From Deltaproteobacteria bacterium (GTDB lineage Bacteria; Desulfobacterota; Desulfobaccia; Desulfobaccales; Desulfobaccaceae), in contig VGSX01000130.1 of the NCBI GenBank assembly GCA_016874895.1, positions 1 through 9,098 on the forward strand: a DNA stretch of 9,098 bases. Reading direction: 5' to 3'. Position 1 is the stretch's first letter, and each line of letters begins with the position of its first letter. Positions 1 through 5,539 of this stretch are shown piece after piece. The notes under the pieces were generated by a model. That model worked only from the letters and a program-made list of their open reading frames with translations. It was not told the origin of the DNA and ran no database searches. Both the position numbers and the translations under genes were made by a program.

Positions 1-81
1 AAAGATCTGAGATGAGTCCTATTGTGGTAACTACCTGAATTAAATCCTTAAGCTGGCCATTGAACGGTTACGCACAAGCAA

Positions 82-115
82 AGAGAAGGTAGAGGACGGT
101 CCCTCTACCTTCTCT
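82..115 (-). terminator. Terminator-like hairpin after the OFA transporter gene
   Basis: A perfect 14-bp inverted repeat (82-95 with 102-115) encloses a 6-nt loop. It lies 26 nt past the stop codon of the minus-strand transporter gene. Read on the minus strand, the stem is followed by a mixed sequence (TTGCTTGTGCG) rather than a run of T, so it is not a classic intrinsic terminator. It could act as a Rho-assisted terminator or as a 3' end that protects the mRNA from exonucleases. The inverted repeat is certain; its function is inferred from position. Confidence 0.6.
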
Positions 116-141
116 GGTCAAGCTATGAGAGTATTTTTAGA

Positions 142-1440
142 TTATCTTTCGCTTTCCAGCACCGGCCGCTGAGTGAGCTTGCAGACGATAACCGACGCCA
201 CCAGGACGAGGGCCGAAATCCAGTAGGCCCAATCCAGGGTGCCGGTCATGTCTTTGATGGTGCCGGCCAGCCGGGCCATGAAGAAGCCCAGACCCCAGCC
301 GATGAACACCAGACCGTAGTTGAAACCCAGGTTTTTGGGACCGTAGAAGTCGGCGGTAAACGAGGGCATCAGGGCCAGACCGCCGCCGTACTGCCAGTAG
401 GCGATCCCTATGGCCAAAAAGAGCAGGAAGACATTGCCCGCGGCTCCGATCCAGGGCATCAGGAAGAGAAAGAGGGCAGCCGCCAGGCAATTGAGAGCGT
501 AGGCGTTGGCGCGACCGATTTTGTCGGAATACATCCCGGTTCCCACCCGGCCCAGAGCGTTCACGGCGCCGCCGAAAGAAGCCAGAATCCAGGCGTTGGC
601 CACCAGGAAGGGAACGCCTTTGGCGGCTTCCGCCAGGATTTTAGCGGCATTGGCGATGACCATCAGACCGGACTGGGTGGTGCCGATGAACATGAAGACC
701 AGGGCAAAGAACTGCCAGGTCTTCATCATGTCGCCGGCGACCCAGTCGACCGTAGTCCCTGCAGCCTTGGGGGCACCCGCCACCACCGGCGGTACCGGGG
801 GCACATAGCCCTGGGGCGGCCAGGCCAGCAGGCTGCCGGCGATGATAACCACGACGGAGAAGAAGATGCCCAGCCAGACGAAGCTGTAGGTAATGCCGCC
901 AGAGGCCAGGAGGTAAGCGGCCAGCGGTGAAATATAGAGCGCCGCGCCGCCGTAGCCGCCCACCACCAGACCGGCGATGAGACCGCGTTTATGGGGGCCG
1001 AACCACTTCAGAGCGGCCGGGGTCGGAGCCGCATAGCCCAGCCCCATACCGATGCCGCCCATAATGCCGAAGCCGATGACCAGACCGGCATAGCTCTTGG
1101 ACATGCCCGCGATGATACAGCCGATGGCCATGAAGAGACCGCCGGTGATGGCGCCCACCTTGGGGCCGAATTTATCCTGCACCCGGCCGCCGGGAATCAT
1201 GAATAAAGCAAAAATAAGGACGCACAAAGAAAAAGGCGTAGCTGCCTCAGCGTTGGTCAGATACACCCAGCCCGCATTCAAGGAGTCGGCCGGCATGGGC
1301 TGCCCGGCCAATTTCTCATTAATTAAGGCCTTGGCCCAGACGGACCAGGCGTATAAGATGCCTAAGCAGAGGTTCACTGAGGTTCCTGCAAAGACGACTA
1401 CCCATGCCTTGCCCGGAACTTTATCAATCGCACCTGTCAT
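142..1440 (-). CDS. OFA-family MFS organic-anion transporter (oxalate/formate antiporter-like)
   Basis: A 432-aa inner-membrane protein of the major facilitator superfamily, with about 12 hydrophobic segments. The MFS motif-A loop is at residues 84-96 (GGRVQDKFGPKVG) and its second-half copy at 297-310 (GRVGTGMYSDKIGR). The OFA-type segment GIGMGLGYAAP (129-139), followed by KWFGPHKRGLIAG (145-157), gives the subfamily. A proline-rich central loop (around 211-220) joins the two six-helix halves. Family members exchange or take up small carboxylates such as oxalate, formate or lactate. TM11 (about 375-393) has no lysine, whereas OxlT carries an essential lysine in TM11, so oxalate itself is doubtful. 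The ATG start has a strong AGGAGG site (1446-1451) five bases upstream. It appears to be a single-gene unit driven by the sigma-54-type promoter at 1569-1584. The substrate is not determinable from sequence. Confidence 0.9.
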   Translation of the reverse strand: MTGAIDKVPGKAWVVVFAGTSVNLCLGILYAWSVWAKALINEKLAGQPMPADSLNAGWVYLTNAEAATPFSLCVLIFALFMIPGGRVQDKFGPKVGAITGGLFMAIGCIIAGMSKSYAGLVIGFGIMGGIGMGLGYAAPTPAALKWFGPHKRGLIAGLVVGGYGGAALYISPLAAYLLASGGITYSFVWLGIFFSVVVIIAGSLLAWPPQGYVPPVPPVVAGAPKAAGTTVDWVAGDMMKTWQFFALVFMFIGTTQSGLMVIANAAKILAEAAKGVPFLVANAWILASFGGAVNALGRVGTGMYSDKIGRANAYALNCLAAALFLFLMPWIGAAGNVFLLFLAIGIAYWQYGGGLALMPSFTADFYGPKNLGFNYGLVFIGWGLGFFMARLAGTIKDMTGTLDWAYWISALVLVASVIVCKLTQRPVLESER

Positions 1441-1568
1441 GATTGCCTCCTGAAGTAATAATTAATAATGACATCGTAAGAAAACTGCGCCGTTAAAAAA
1501 TAATTTTGCCCGCGGAATTAAATCACCTCCTTATACCGATAAGATTTCAATAACATCACTTTAAATGA

Positions 1569-1584
1569 TGCAAATTTTTTGCCA
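1569..1584 (-). promoter_or_regulatory. Sigma-54 (-24/-12) promoter for the OFA transporter
   Basis: Read on the minus strand, this is TGGCAAAAAATTTGCA. The GG (1583-1582) and GC (1571-1570) are separated by exactly 10 nt, and the sequence fits the RpoN consensus TGGCACG-N4-TTGCW at both core elements. Transcription would begin near 1558, giving a leader of about 118 nt before the ATG at 1440. Sigma-54 promoters need an AAA+ activator bound upstream. An imperfect inverted repeat at 1620-1644 (GCCGG...CCGGC) lies about 60-85 nt upstream of the predicted start and could be part of an activator site, but this is a guess. No activator gene is in the window. Confidence 0.8.
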
Positions 1585-1997
1585 TAACGGCGTCGGCGGG
1601 TGGGTAAAATCGATTTCGGGCCGGGTTTCTGAAAAAAAACCGGCGCCTGTTGCCAGGGTAGGAGGAGCTTAAGCCAAGATTAGGGAGGGAAAGATAGGCT
1701 CGAACGTTTGTTGCCGCCTGGGGGTTGTCTGGTTCGGCAGGTGGACCGTCGGCCTCGGCTCCTGGGAGTTAATGTTCAAAATACGTCCCGGTTTGCCGGG
1801 GCCGACGGCTATTCCGGCGGCAGCCTCAGAGGGACACAAGCATTCATGGTCCAGAAAGTTGCCCGAGGCAGCCAATATCTGGTATTCCTCTAAATTAATA
1901 GAAAAAAAATCCTTATCTCGTTATCGGCGTTACTTTTCCTAAACATTAATTTTATTGTCTTCCGGCCTAAAGGAACTCTGTTTCTTCGGGTCGGATT

Positions 1998-2016
1998 TTG
2001 GACTAGGATAGTCCAA
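1998..2016. repeat. 19-bp palindrome downstream of hemL
   Basis: TTGGACTA and TAGTCCAA flank a 3-nt centre, a perfect 8-bp inverted repeat that begins 12 nt past the hemL stop. In hemL mRNA it would fold into a tight hairpin, but the following minus-strand sequence (AATCCGACCC) has no T-run. It may be the 3' boundary of hemL mRNA or a protein binding site. The symmetry is certain; the role is open. Confidence 0.5.
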
Positions 2017-2028
2017 TTATCATACTTA

Positions 2029-3318
2029 TTATGCCCGCATTATTTTAATAAAGGCTTTGTTCATTGCCGCCCGGGCCTGTTCCAGGTCGGCCGTGCTGTG
2101 GGCCAGGGAGAGGAACCAGGCCTCAAATTGGGAAGGGGGTGGATAGACGCCCTGAGCCAGCATTTCCTGAAAAAATCTCTGGAAGCGGCCGGTGTCGCTC
2201 AATTGGGCCCCGGCCAGATCCGTCACCGGACCTGGGGTGAAAAACAGGGTGAACATGGAGCCCACCCGGTTGATGCAAAGGGGCAGACCGGTCTGGCGGG
2301 ACAGTTCTAAAATGCCTGCTTCCAGGAACTGCCCCTTGGCTTCCAAGTTTTCGTACGTTCCCGGCTGGGCCAGAATTTTCAGGGTGGCCAGCCCCGCGGC
2401 CACGGCCAGGGGATTGCCGGAGAGGGTGCCGGCCTGATAAACCGGGCCCACCGGGGCCATCTGTTCCATCAGGTCCCGCCGGCCGCCGTAGGCGCCCACC
2501 GGCAGGCCGCCGCCGATGACTTTCCCCAGACAGGTGAGGTCGGGTATGACCCCATAACGCTCCTGGGCTCCCCCCCAGGCAACCCGGAAGCCGGTGATCA
2601 CTTCGTCGAAGATCAGCACGATGCCGTGCCGGTGGCAGACCTGGCGCAAACCGGGCAGGAATTTTGGTTTTGGGGGGACTACGCCCATATTGCCGGCCAC
2701 CGGCTCCACAATGATGGCGGCGATGTCGTCGCCGTGCCGGTCCACTGCCTGTTGGACAGCCTCCAGGTCGTTGTATGGCAGGGAGAGGGTGAGTTCGGCT
2801 ATGGCAGGCGGGACCCCGGGGCTGCCGGGGATGCCCTGGGTCACGACGCCGCTGCCGGCCTGGACCAGCAGGGTGTCAGCGTGGCCGTGGTAGCCGCCGT
2901 CAAATTTTATGATTTTAGCGCGGCCGGTGGCGGCCCGGGCCAGCCGGAGGGCGGTCATGGTGGCTTCCGTGCCGGAATTCACCAGCCGGATCATTTCCAC
3001 CCCCGGGACGGCTTCCACCAGCAGTTCGGCCAACTCCACCTCCCGGGGGGTGGGGGCGCCGTAACTCGTGCCCTGAGCGGCTGCCTGGCACAGCGCCTCC
3101 ACCACCTGGGGGTGGGCGTGGCCCACGATCATGGGGCCCCAGGAGCCGATAAAATCCACCAGGACGTTGCCGTCCACATCGACAATGTGCGCACCTTGCG
3201 CCCGGGCGATAAACCGGGGAGTCATCCCCATGGCCCGCCAGGCCCGCACCGGGCTGTTGACTCCTCCGGGTATCAGGTTTTGCGCCTGGTGAAAAAGCCG
3301 GTCTGAATGGTCTTTCAT
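2029..3318 (-). CDS. hemL: Glutamate-1-semialdehyde 2,1-aminomutase
   Basis: A full-length (429 aa) PLP enzyme of class-III aminotransferase fold. It converts glutamate-1-semialdehyde to 5-aminolevulinate, the second step of the tRNA-dependent C5 route to tetrapyrroles, in the cytoplasm. The N-terminus carries IPGGVNSPVRAW (16-27), typical of HemL. The cofactor-phosphate region NSGTEATM is at 114-121 and GGYHGHAD at 141-148. The DEV triad that contacts the pyridine nitrogen is at 238-240. The Schiff-base lysine is K266 in CLGKVIGGGLPVGAYGG (263-279), matching K265 of the E. coli enzyme. GTLSGNPLA follows at 297-305. The ATG at 3318 has an upstream purine-rich GAGAGG. It is the last gene of the regulator-ahbB-hemL unit, 66 nt after ahbB. 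A hemA gene is not in the window. Confidence 0.97.
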   Translation of the reverse strand: MKDHSDRLFHQAQNLIPGGVNSPVRAWRAMGMTPRFIARAQGAHIVDVDGNVLVDFIGSWGPMIVGHAHPQVVEALCQAAAQGTSYGAPTPREVELAELLVEAVPGVEMIRLVNSGTEATMTALRLARAATGRAKIIKFDGGYHGHADTLLVQAGSGVVTQGIPGSPGVPPAIAELTLSLPYNDLEAVQQAVDRHGDDIAAIIVEPVAGNMGVVPPKPKFLPGLRQVCHRHGIVLIFDEVITGFRVAWGGAQERYGVIPDLTCLGKVIGGGLPVGAYGGRRDLMEQMAPVGPVYQAGTLSGNPLAVAAGLATLKILAQPGTYENLEAKGQFLEAGILELSRQTGLPLCINRVGSMFTLFFTPGPVTDLAGAQLSDTGRFQRFFQEMLAQGVYPPPSQFEAWFLSLAHSTADLEQARAAMNKAFIKIMRA

Positions 3319-3372
3319 GGGAGTTCCTCTCTCTAAAGGTGAAACTTGCGTTGCCGGATTGCGGTGCGGCGC

Positions 3373-3387
3373 TGACGCTTGGCGTCA
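3373..3387. repeat. Hairpin overlapping the ahbB stop codon
   Basis: TGACGC-TTG-GCGTCA is a perfect 6-bp inverted repeat with a 3-nt loop, and one arm contains the ahbB stop codon. It lies in the 66-nt spacer before hemL. With no T-run, it is more likely an RNA structure affecting stability or processing between the cistrons than a terminator. It could also be chance in GC-rich DNA. Confidence 0.4.
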
Positions 3388-3864
3388 CGGTGTTTTTTGT
3401 TGGAAGTATCGCATGGTGGTTTTTTTCAGCTCGGCGTCGCTGAATAATAAGACATAATCTCGAATACCGGTCTGCTCCGCCATCTTCTGGGCGATGGCCT
3501 CGCACTCCTCCTGGGTCCGGCCGTGAATCATGGTGAAGATGTTGTAGCGCCAATCCCCGGCCACCTGGCGTTCGTAGCAATGGGTCACCTCCCGCCAGGC
3601 CGCCATCTGGGCGCCCACCCGCTCCACGTCGCCGGGAGGCACGGCCCAGGCCGCCATGGCATTGGCCTGAAAACCGGATATCCGGTGCCTGATGGTGGCC
3701 CCGAAGCGCCTGATATAGCCTTGATCCATCAATTTTTGGATGGCCGCGGTCAGTTCCTCTTCGTCCAGGCCCAACTCCTGGGCGATGGCCAGAAAAGGCC
3801 GGGGGCAGACGGGCAGGTCGCGCTGCAGTCCCTTTATTACTTTTTTATCAAGTTCATTCAGCAT
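3385..3864 (-). CDS. ahbB: Siroheme decarboxylase subunit, AhbB-like (Lrp/AsnC fold)
   Basis: A 159-aa protein with an Lrp-like winged HTH at the N-terminus (about 1-60) and a RAM-like C-terminal half. Although the family resembles AsnC regulators, the motifs are those of the AhbA/AhbB/NirDLGH enzymes: IRRFGATIRHR (51-61), VTHCYER (93-99) and the W-RYNIFTMIHG block (105-115), with a basic C-terminus ending KKTTMRYF. AhbA-AhbB decarboxylates siroheme to 12,18-didecarboxysiroheme on the path to heme in sulfate reducers and archaea. The C-terminal pattern looks more like AhbB than AhbA, with moderate certainty. No partner subunit is adjacent, so AhbA must be encoded elsewhere or this copy acts alone. 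I chose the ATG at 3864, which overlaps the upstream regulator by 11 nt. A longer frame, open to 3927, would add 21 residues not seen in the family. Confidence 0.85.
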   Translation of the reverse strand: MLNELDKKVIKGLQRDLPVCPRPFLAIAQELGLDEEELTAAIQKLMDQGYIRRFGATIRHRISGFQANAMAAWAVPPGDVERVGAQMAAWREVTHCYERQVAGDWRYNIFTMIHGRTQEECEAIAQKMAEQTGIRDYVLLFSDAELKKTTMRYFQQKTP

Positions 3865-4222
3865 ATAATGGCTCGTGCTGCAAAAGGCGGACAATCTTTG
3901 CTTGCCGCTTACCCACAAAGTCGGCAATCTGCTCTTCTAATTCTTCAAAGGCTGCAACAAGGGATTCAGCCAAAGGGGTCAGGATTAATTTCTGCCCCCG
4001 TCCTGCGGCCGGGACCTTCTTCGCCAACTTGTAGCCTAAGCGCTTTTCCGAGGACTTCAGTCTGCCCCAGGCGGCCCGGTAAGACATGCCCAGATGCCGG
4101 GCCGTTTCGGCCAAAGAGCCGTACTCCAGGATGCCGCGCAACAGTTCCAGGCGGCCTCGTCCGAATAAGACCTCGCCGTCTTTTTCTAACCAGATTTTAC
4201 AGTGTACCTGTATTCCGGGCAT
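3854..4222 (-). CDS. ModE-like winged-helix DNA-binding protein (single domain)
   Basis: A 122-aa cytoplasmic protein matching the N-terminal DNA-binding domain of ModE (LysR-type winged helix). A short strand-rich start (GIQVHCKIWLEKDGEVLFG, 3-21) is followed by helices and an HTH at about 35-60 (SLAETARHLGMSYRAAWGRL). A basic wing follows (KLAKKVPAAGRGQKLILTP, 65-83), then a helical tail. It lacks the C-terminal MOP/TOBE molybdate-binding domains of full ModE (about 260 aa), so it probably does not bind molybdate there. Such short forms are common in deltaproteobacteria and archaea. As first gene of the unit with ahbB and hemL it may regulate that unit or itself. A dyad at 4291-4303, next to the predicted promoter, is a candidate site. 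The ribosome binding site is weak. Confidence 0.8.
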   Translation of the reverse strand: MPGIQVHCKIWLEKDGEVLFGRGRLELLRGILEYGSLAETARHLGMSYRAAWGRLKSSEKRLGYKLAKKVPAAGRGQKLILTPLAESLVAAFEELEEQIADFVGKRQAKIVRLLQHEPLYAE

Positions 4223-4253
4223 GGTAGCAAAAAATCTCCACAGAATAACCTAA

Positions 4254-4284
4254 ATTATAGATTCCATCCCGCCAGTTAAGACAA
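4254..4284 (-). promoter_or_regulatory. Sigma-70 promoter for the regulator-ahbB-hemL unit
   Basis: On the minus strand a perfect -10 TATAAT (4259-4254) lies 19 nt from a -35-like TTGTCT (4284-4279). The spacer is longer than optimal, which suits an activator-dependent or weak promoter. The predicted start is about 25 nt before the ATG at 4222. The -10 is convincing; the -35 is modest. Confidence 0.5.
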
Positions 4285-4290
4285 GAGGGT

Positions 4291-4303
4291 GGTAACGGTT
4301 ACC
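4291..4303. promoter_or_regulatory. Dyad GGTAAC-G-GTTACC in the divergent promoter region
   Basis: A perfect 13-bp dyad, extended imperfectly by GGGT on the left and CACCC on the right. It sits directly upstream of the -35 of the leftward regulator gene and about 30 nt upstream of the rightward promoter-like TTGACC. The position fits an operator for one or both genes, and the ModE-like protein encoded alongside is a plausible but unproven binder. Confidence 0.5.
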
Positions 4304-4330
4304 CACCCAACCAGGGGATGGCAAAAAAAC

Positions 4331-4359
4331 TTGACCTGGAAACCGTGATTTGCTAAATG
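4331..4359 (+). promoter_or_regulatory. Possible sigma-70 promoter for the lytic transglycosylase gene
   Basis: A good -35 TTGACC (4331-4336) is followed after 17 nt by a poor -10 TAAATG (4354-4359). The predicted start is about 55 nt before the ATG at 4421. I looked for a sigma-54 site here, but the GG and GC spacing does not fit. Confidence 0.35.
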
Positions 4360-4420
4360 TTGAAGATGATGCAACACCCCTGAAGCTCTCCGCCAAACAC
4401 CCACTTAATGTAAGGAAAAT

Positions 4421-5056
4421 ATGCCTCGAGTTAAAAAAAAGTTTCTCAGCTTTTTTGCTCTCGCCGTGATAAGTACTGCCGTGCTCCTGCCCACCGCCCC
4501 GGTGGGGGGCGAAACCTTTTTGCGCCTGAAAAAGGGCGGCGTGGTGTATTATTACTTCTCCAATCGGCCTTCGCCCGCGGAGCGGTCTTTAACTTGGGCG
4601 AATCAGGGGAAAATCAGGGTCGGCCCCCCTGCCGGGATGCGGCGGCAGTCGGCCCGGGCTTTGGAGCCTCTCATCCGGGAAGCCAGCCGCCAATACGATG
4701 TGCCTCCCTCCCTCATCAAGGCGGTTATTCGGGTGGAATCAAATTTTAATCCCGCGGCCACCTCTCCCAAGGGGGCCCAGGGGCTCATGCAGTTGATGCC
4801 GGGTACGGCGGATGATTTGCAGGTGAGCAACCCGTATGATCCCCAGGAAAATATCATGGGGGGAACCCGCTATCTGCGTCTGATGCTGGAAAAATTCGGT
4901 TTCCAATTGCCGCTGGCCCTGGCGGCCTACAATGCCGGCCCCCACCGGGTGGCCAAGGTCCAGAAAGTTCCGGCCATTCCCGAAACCCAGGCCTATGTTC
5001 GAGATGTCTGTCAGATTTTTCTGCACTTTGACAAGGAAAAAATAGAGGCGAAATGA
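4421..5056 (+). CDS. Exported Slt-type lytic transglycosylase
   Basis: A 211-aa cell-wall enzyme that cleaves the glycan strands of peptidoglycan to 1,6-anhydro products. Residues 1-30 form a signal peptide: basic MPRVKKK, then a hydrophobic core, with likely cleavage near VGG-E. A short DUF4124-like segment with a VYYYFSNRPS strand follows (about 31-52). The SLT domain spans about 80-200. The catalytic acid is E106 in IRVESNFNP. GAQGLMQLMPGTA is at 118-130 and AYNAGP at 169-174, the full set of family-1 motifs. There is no lipobox cysteine, so it is probably periplasmic and soluble. The ATG is preceded by AAGGA (4412-4416). It is transcribed alone, away from the regulator-ahbB-hemL unit and towards the 80-aa gene. 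No flagellar or secretion genes are adjacent, so a housekeeping wall role is likeliest. Confidence 0.93.
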   Translation: MPRVKKKFLSFFALAVISTAVLLPTAPVGGETFLRLKKGGVVYYYFSNRPSPAERSLTWANQGKIRVGPPAGMRRQSARALEPLIREASRQYDVPPSLIKAVIRVESNFNPAATSPKGAQGLMQLMPGTADDLQVSNPYDPQENIMGGTRYLRLMLEKFGFQLPLALAAYNAGPHRVAKVQKVPAIPETQAYVRDVCQIFLHFDKEKIEAK

Positions 5057-5081
5057 AGGGCGCCGGGCCGCGACGGGGCCG

Positions 5082-5324
5082 TCAATCAACGAAATAATCG
5101 ATTTCATCGGTATCGTCTGAAATGCCTCTATTGATGAATTTGTAAAGACTGCCGATCCACTCCAGTTCGTTGGTCAGTTCCGAATTGGCAAAAATCCACT
5201 CGCCGTTGCGATCCTTGGCAACGATGACAATTTCCTCGATATCGTCCAGATCCTGATAAAACCTTTCCACCACTTCCTGCACCGACCTTTTGGCTTTTTC
5301 AAAGGGAATGATATTTTTGGCCAT
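5082..5324 (-). CDS. Small acidic protein of unknown function (80 aa)
   Basis: I do not recognise this family. The gene looks real: its ATG follows an excellent GAAGGAG site at 6-7 nt spacing, and a TATAAT lies about 50 nt upstream. The protein has a basic N-terminal helix (MAKNIIPFEKAKRSVQEVVERFY), then a likely beta-strand (EEIVIVAKDRNGEWIFANS), a helical ELEWIGSLYKFINRG segment and a strongly acidic end (DDTDEIDYFVD). The strand-turn-strand part with a Trp and 'DRNGEW' resembles a small alpha/beta domain. There is no signal peptide or membrane segment, so it should be cytoplasmic. It converges on the transglycosylase gene with only 25 nt between stop codons. Function cannot be inferred from neighbours. 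Confidence 0.8.
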   Translation of the reverse strand: MAKNIIPFEKAKRSVQEVVERFYQDLDDIEEIVIVAKDRNGEWIFANSELTNELEWIGSLYKFINRGISDDTDEIDYFVD

Positions 5325-5374
5325 ATTTCTCCTTCAATCAATCACGAGAGCAAGAACTCCCTGGCGCAACCGTT

Positions 5375-5380
5375 ATTATA
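5375..5380 (-). promoter_or_regulatory. Consensus -10 box for the 80-aa gene
   Basis: TATAAT on the minus strand, with a predicted start about 45 nt before the ATG. No good -35 is seen at the expected distance (TCCCTA at 17 nt), so this promoter may be weak or activator-dependent. Confidence 0.4.
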
Positions 5381-5417
5381 CTCTAGAGGGGCCTCGGTAG
5401 GGAAATTTATAGCACCA

Positions 5418-5448
5418 TTGATTTTGAGCAATTGCAGCAAAAAATCAA
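5418..5448. repeat. 31-bp interrupted dyad in the 80-aa gene's upstream region
   Basis: Arms TTGATTTT (5418-5425) and AAAATCAA (5441-5448) flank a centre that contains the palindrome GCAATTGC (5428-5435). It lies about 40-70 nt upstream of the -10 at 5375-5380 and beyond the stop of the HExxH gene. It could be an activator or repressor site or a weak transcript end. A looser inverted repeat, CTGCCCC (5462-5468) with GGGGCAG (5491-5497), lies between it and the HExxH gene and may be that operon's 3' hairpin. Confidence 0.35.
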
Positions 5449-5539
5449 CCATTATTTTATCCTGCCCCTAAGGGTGCTTCGGCCAGGCTGGGGGCAGTAG
5501 GAGGAAATATCTTCATTTTCGGGGGCTGCCCAGGTGGGC

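Larger units (their letters stand above)
1441..2028. other. 588-bp intergenic region without a convincing gene
   Basis: It lies between two genes on the same strand. It holds the transporter's RBS, leader and sigma-54 promoter (1441-1584), then about 440 bp with no protein I recognise. Short open frames of 61-68 codons exist on both strands within 1669-1893. They lie opposite each other, have no clear ribosome binding sites and resemble no known family. An A-run at 1901-1908 gives a T-run on the minus strand, but no stem precedes it. A strong SD-like element sits at 1522-1532 without a start codon, and a 19-bp palindrome at 1998-2016 close to the hemL stop. The rest could hold activator sites, an sRNA or gene remnants; I see no positive evidence for any of these. 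Confidence 0.5.

Noticed and set aside
1620..1644. Stem GCCGGGTTT...AAAACCGGC as a terminator
   Set aside because: The A/T run lies inside the loop and arm rather than after the stem on either strand. It is better treated as a possible binding site only.
1669..1893. Short opposing frames (61 and 68 codons) as genes
   Set aside because: They overlap each other on opposite strands and have no clear RBS and no recognisable protein features.
2626..3306. 226-codon plus-strand open frame opposite hemL
   Set aside because: It is antisense to an unmistakable hemL and has a low-complexity His/Gly/Pro-rich composition. Long antisense frames are common in GC-rich genes.
2915..3580. 221-codon minus-strand frame spanning the ahbB-hemL junction
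   Set aside because: It runs out of frame through the coding sequence of both genes and has shadow-like Arg/Gly/Pro composition.
3523..4227. 234-codon plus-strand open frame opposite ahbB and the regulator
   Set aside because: It spans the opposite strand of two genes with clear family motifs and has no recognisable domain.
4315..4360. Possible sigma-54 promoter for the transglycosylase gene (TGGCA...TTGAC, or CTGG...TTGC)
   Set aside because: GG and GC are not 10 nt apart in either candidate, and the first lacks GC at -12.
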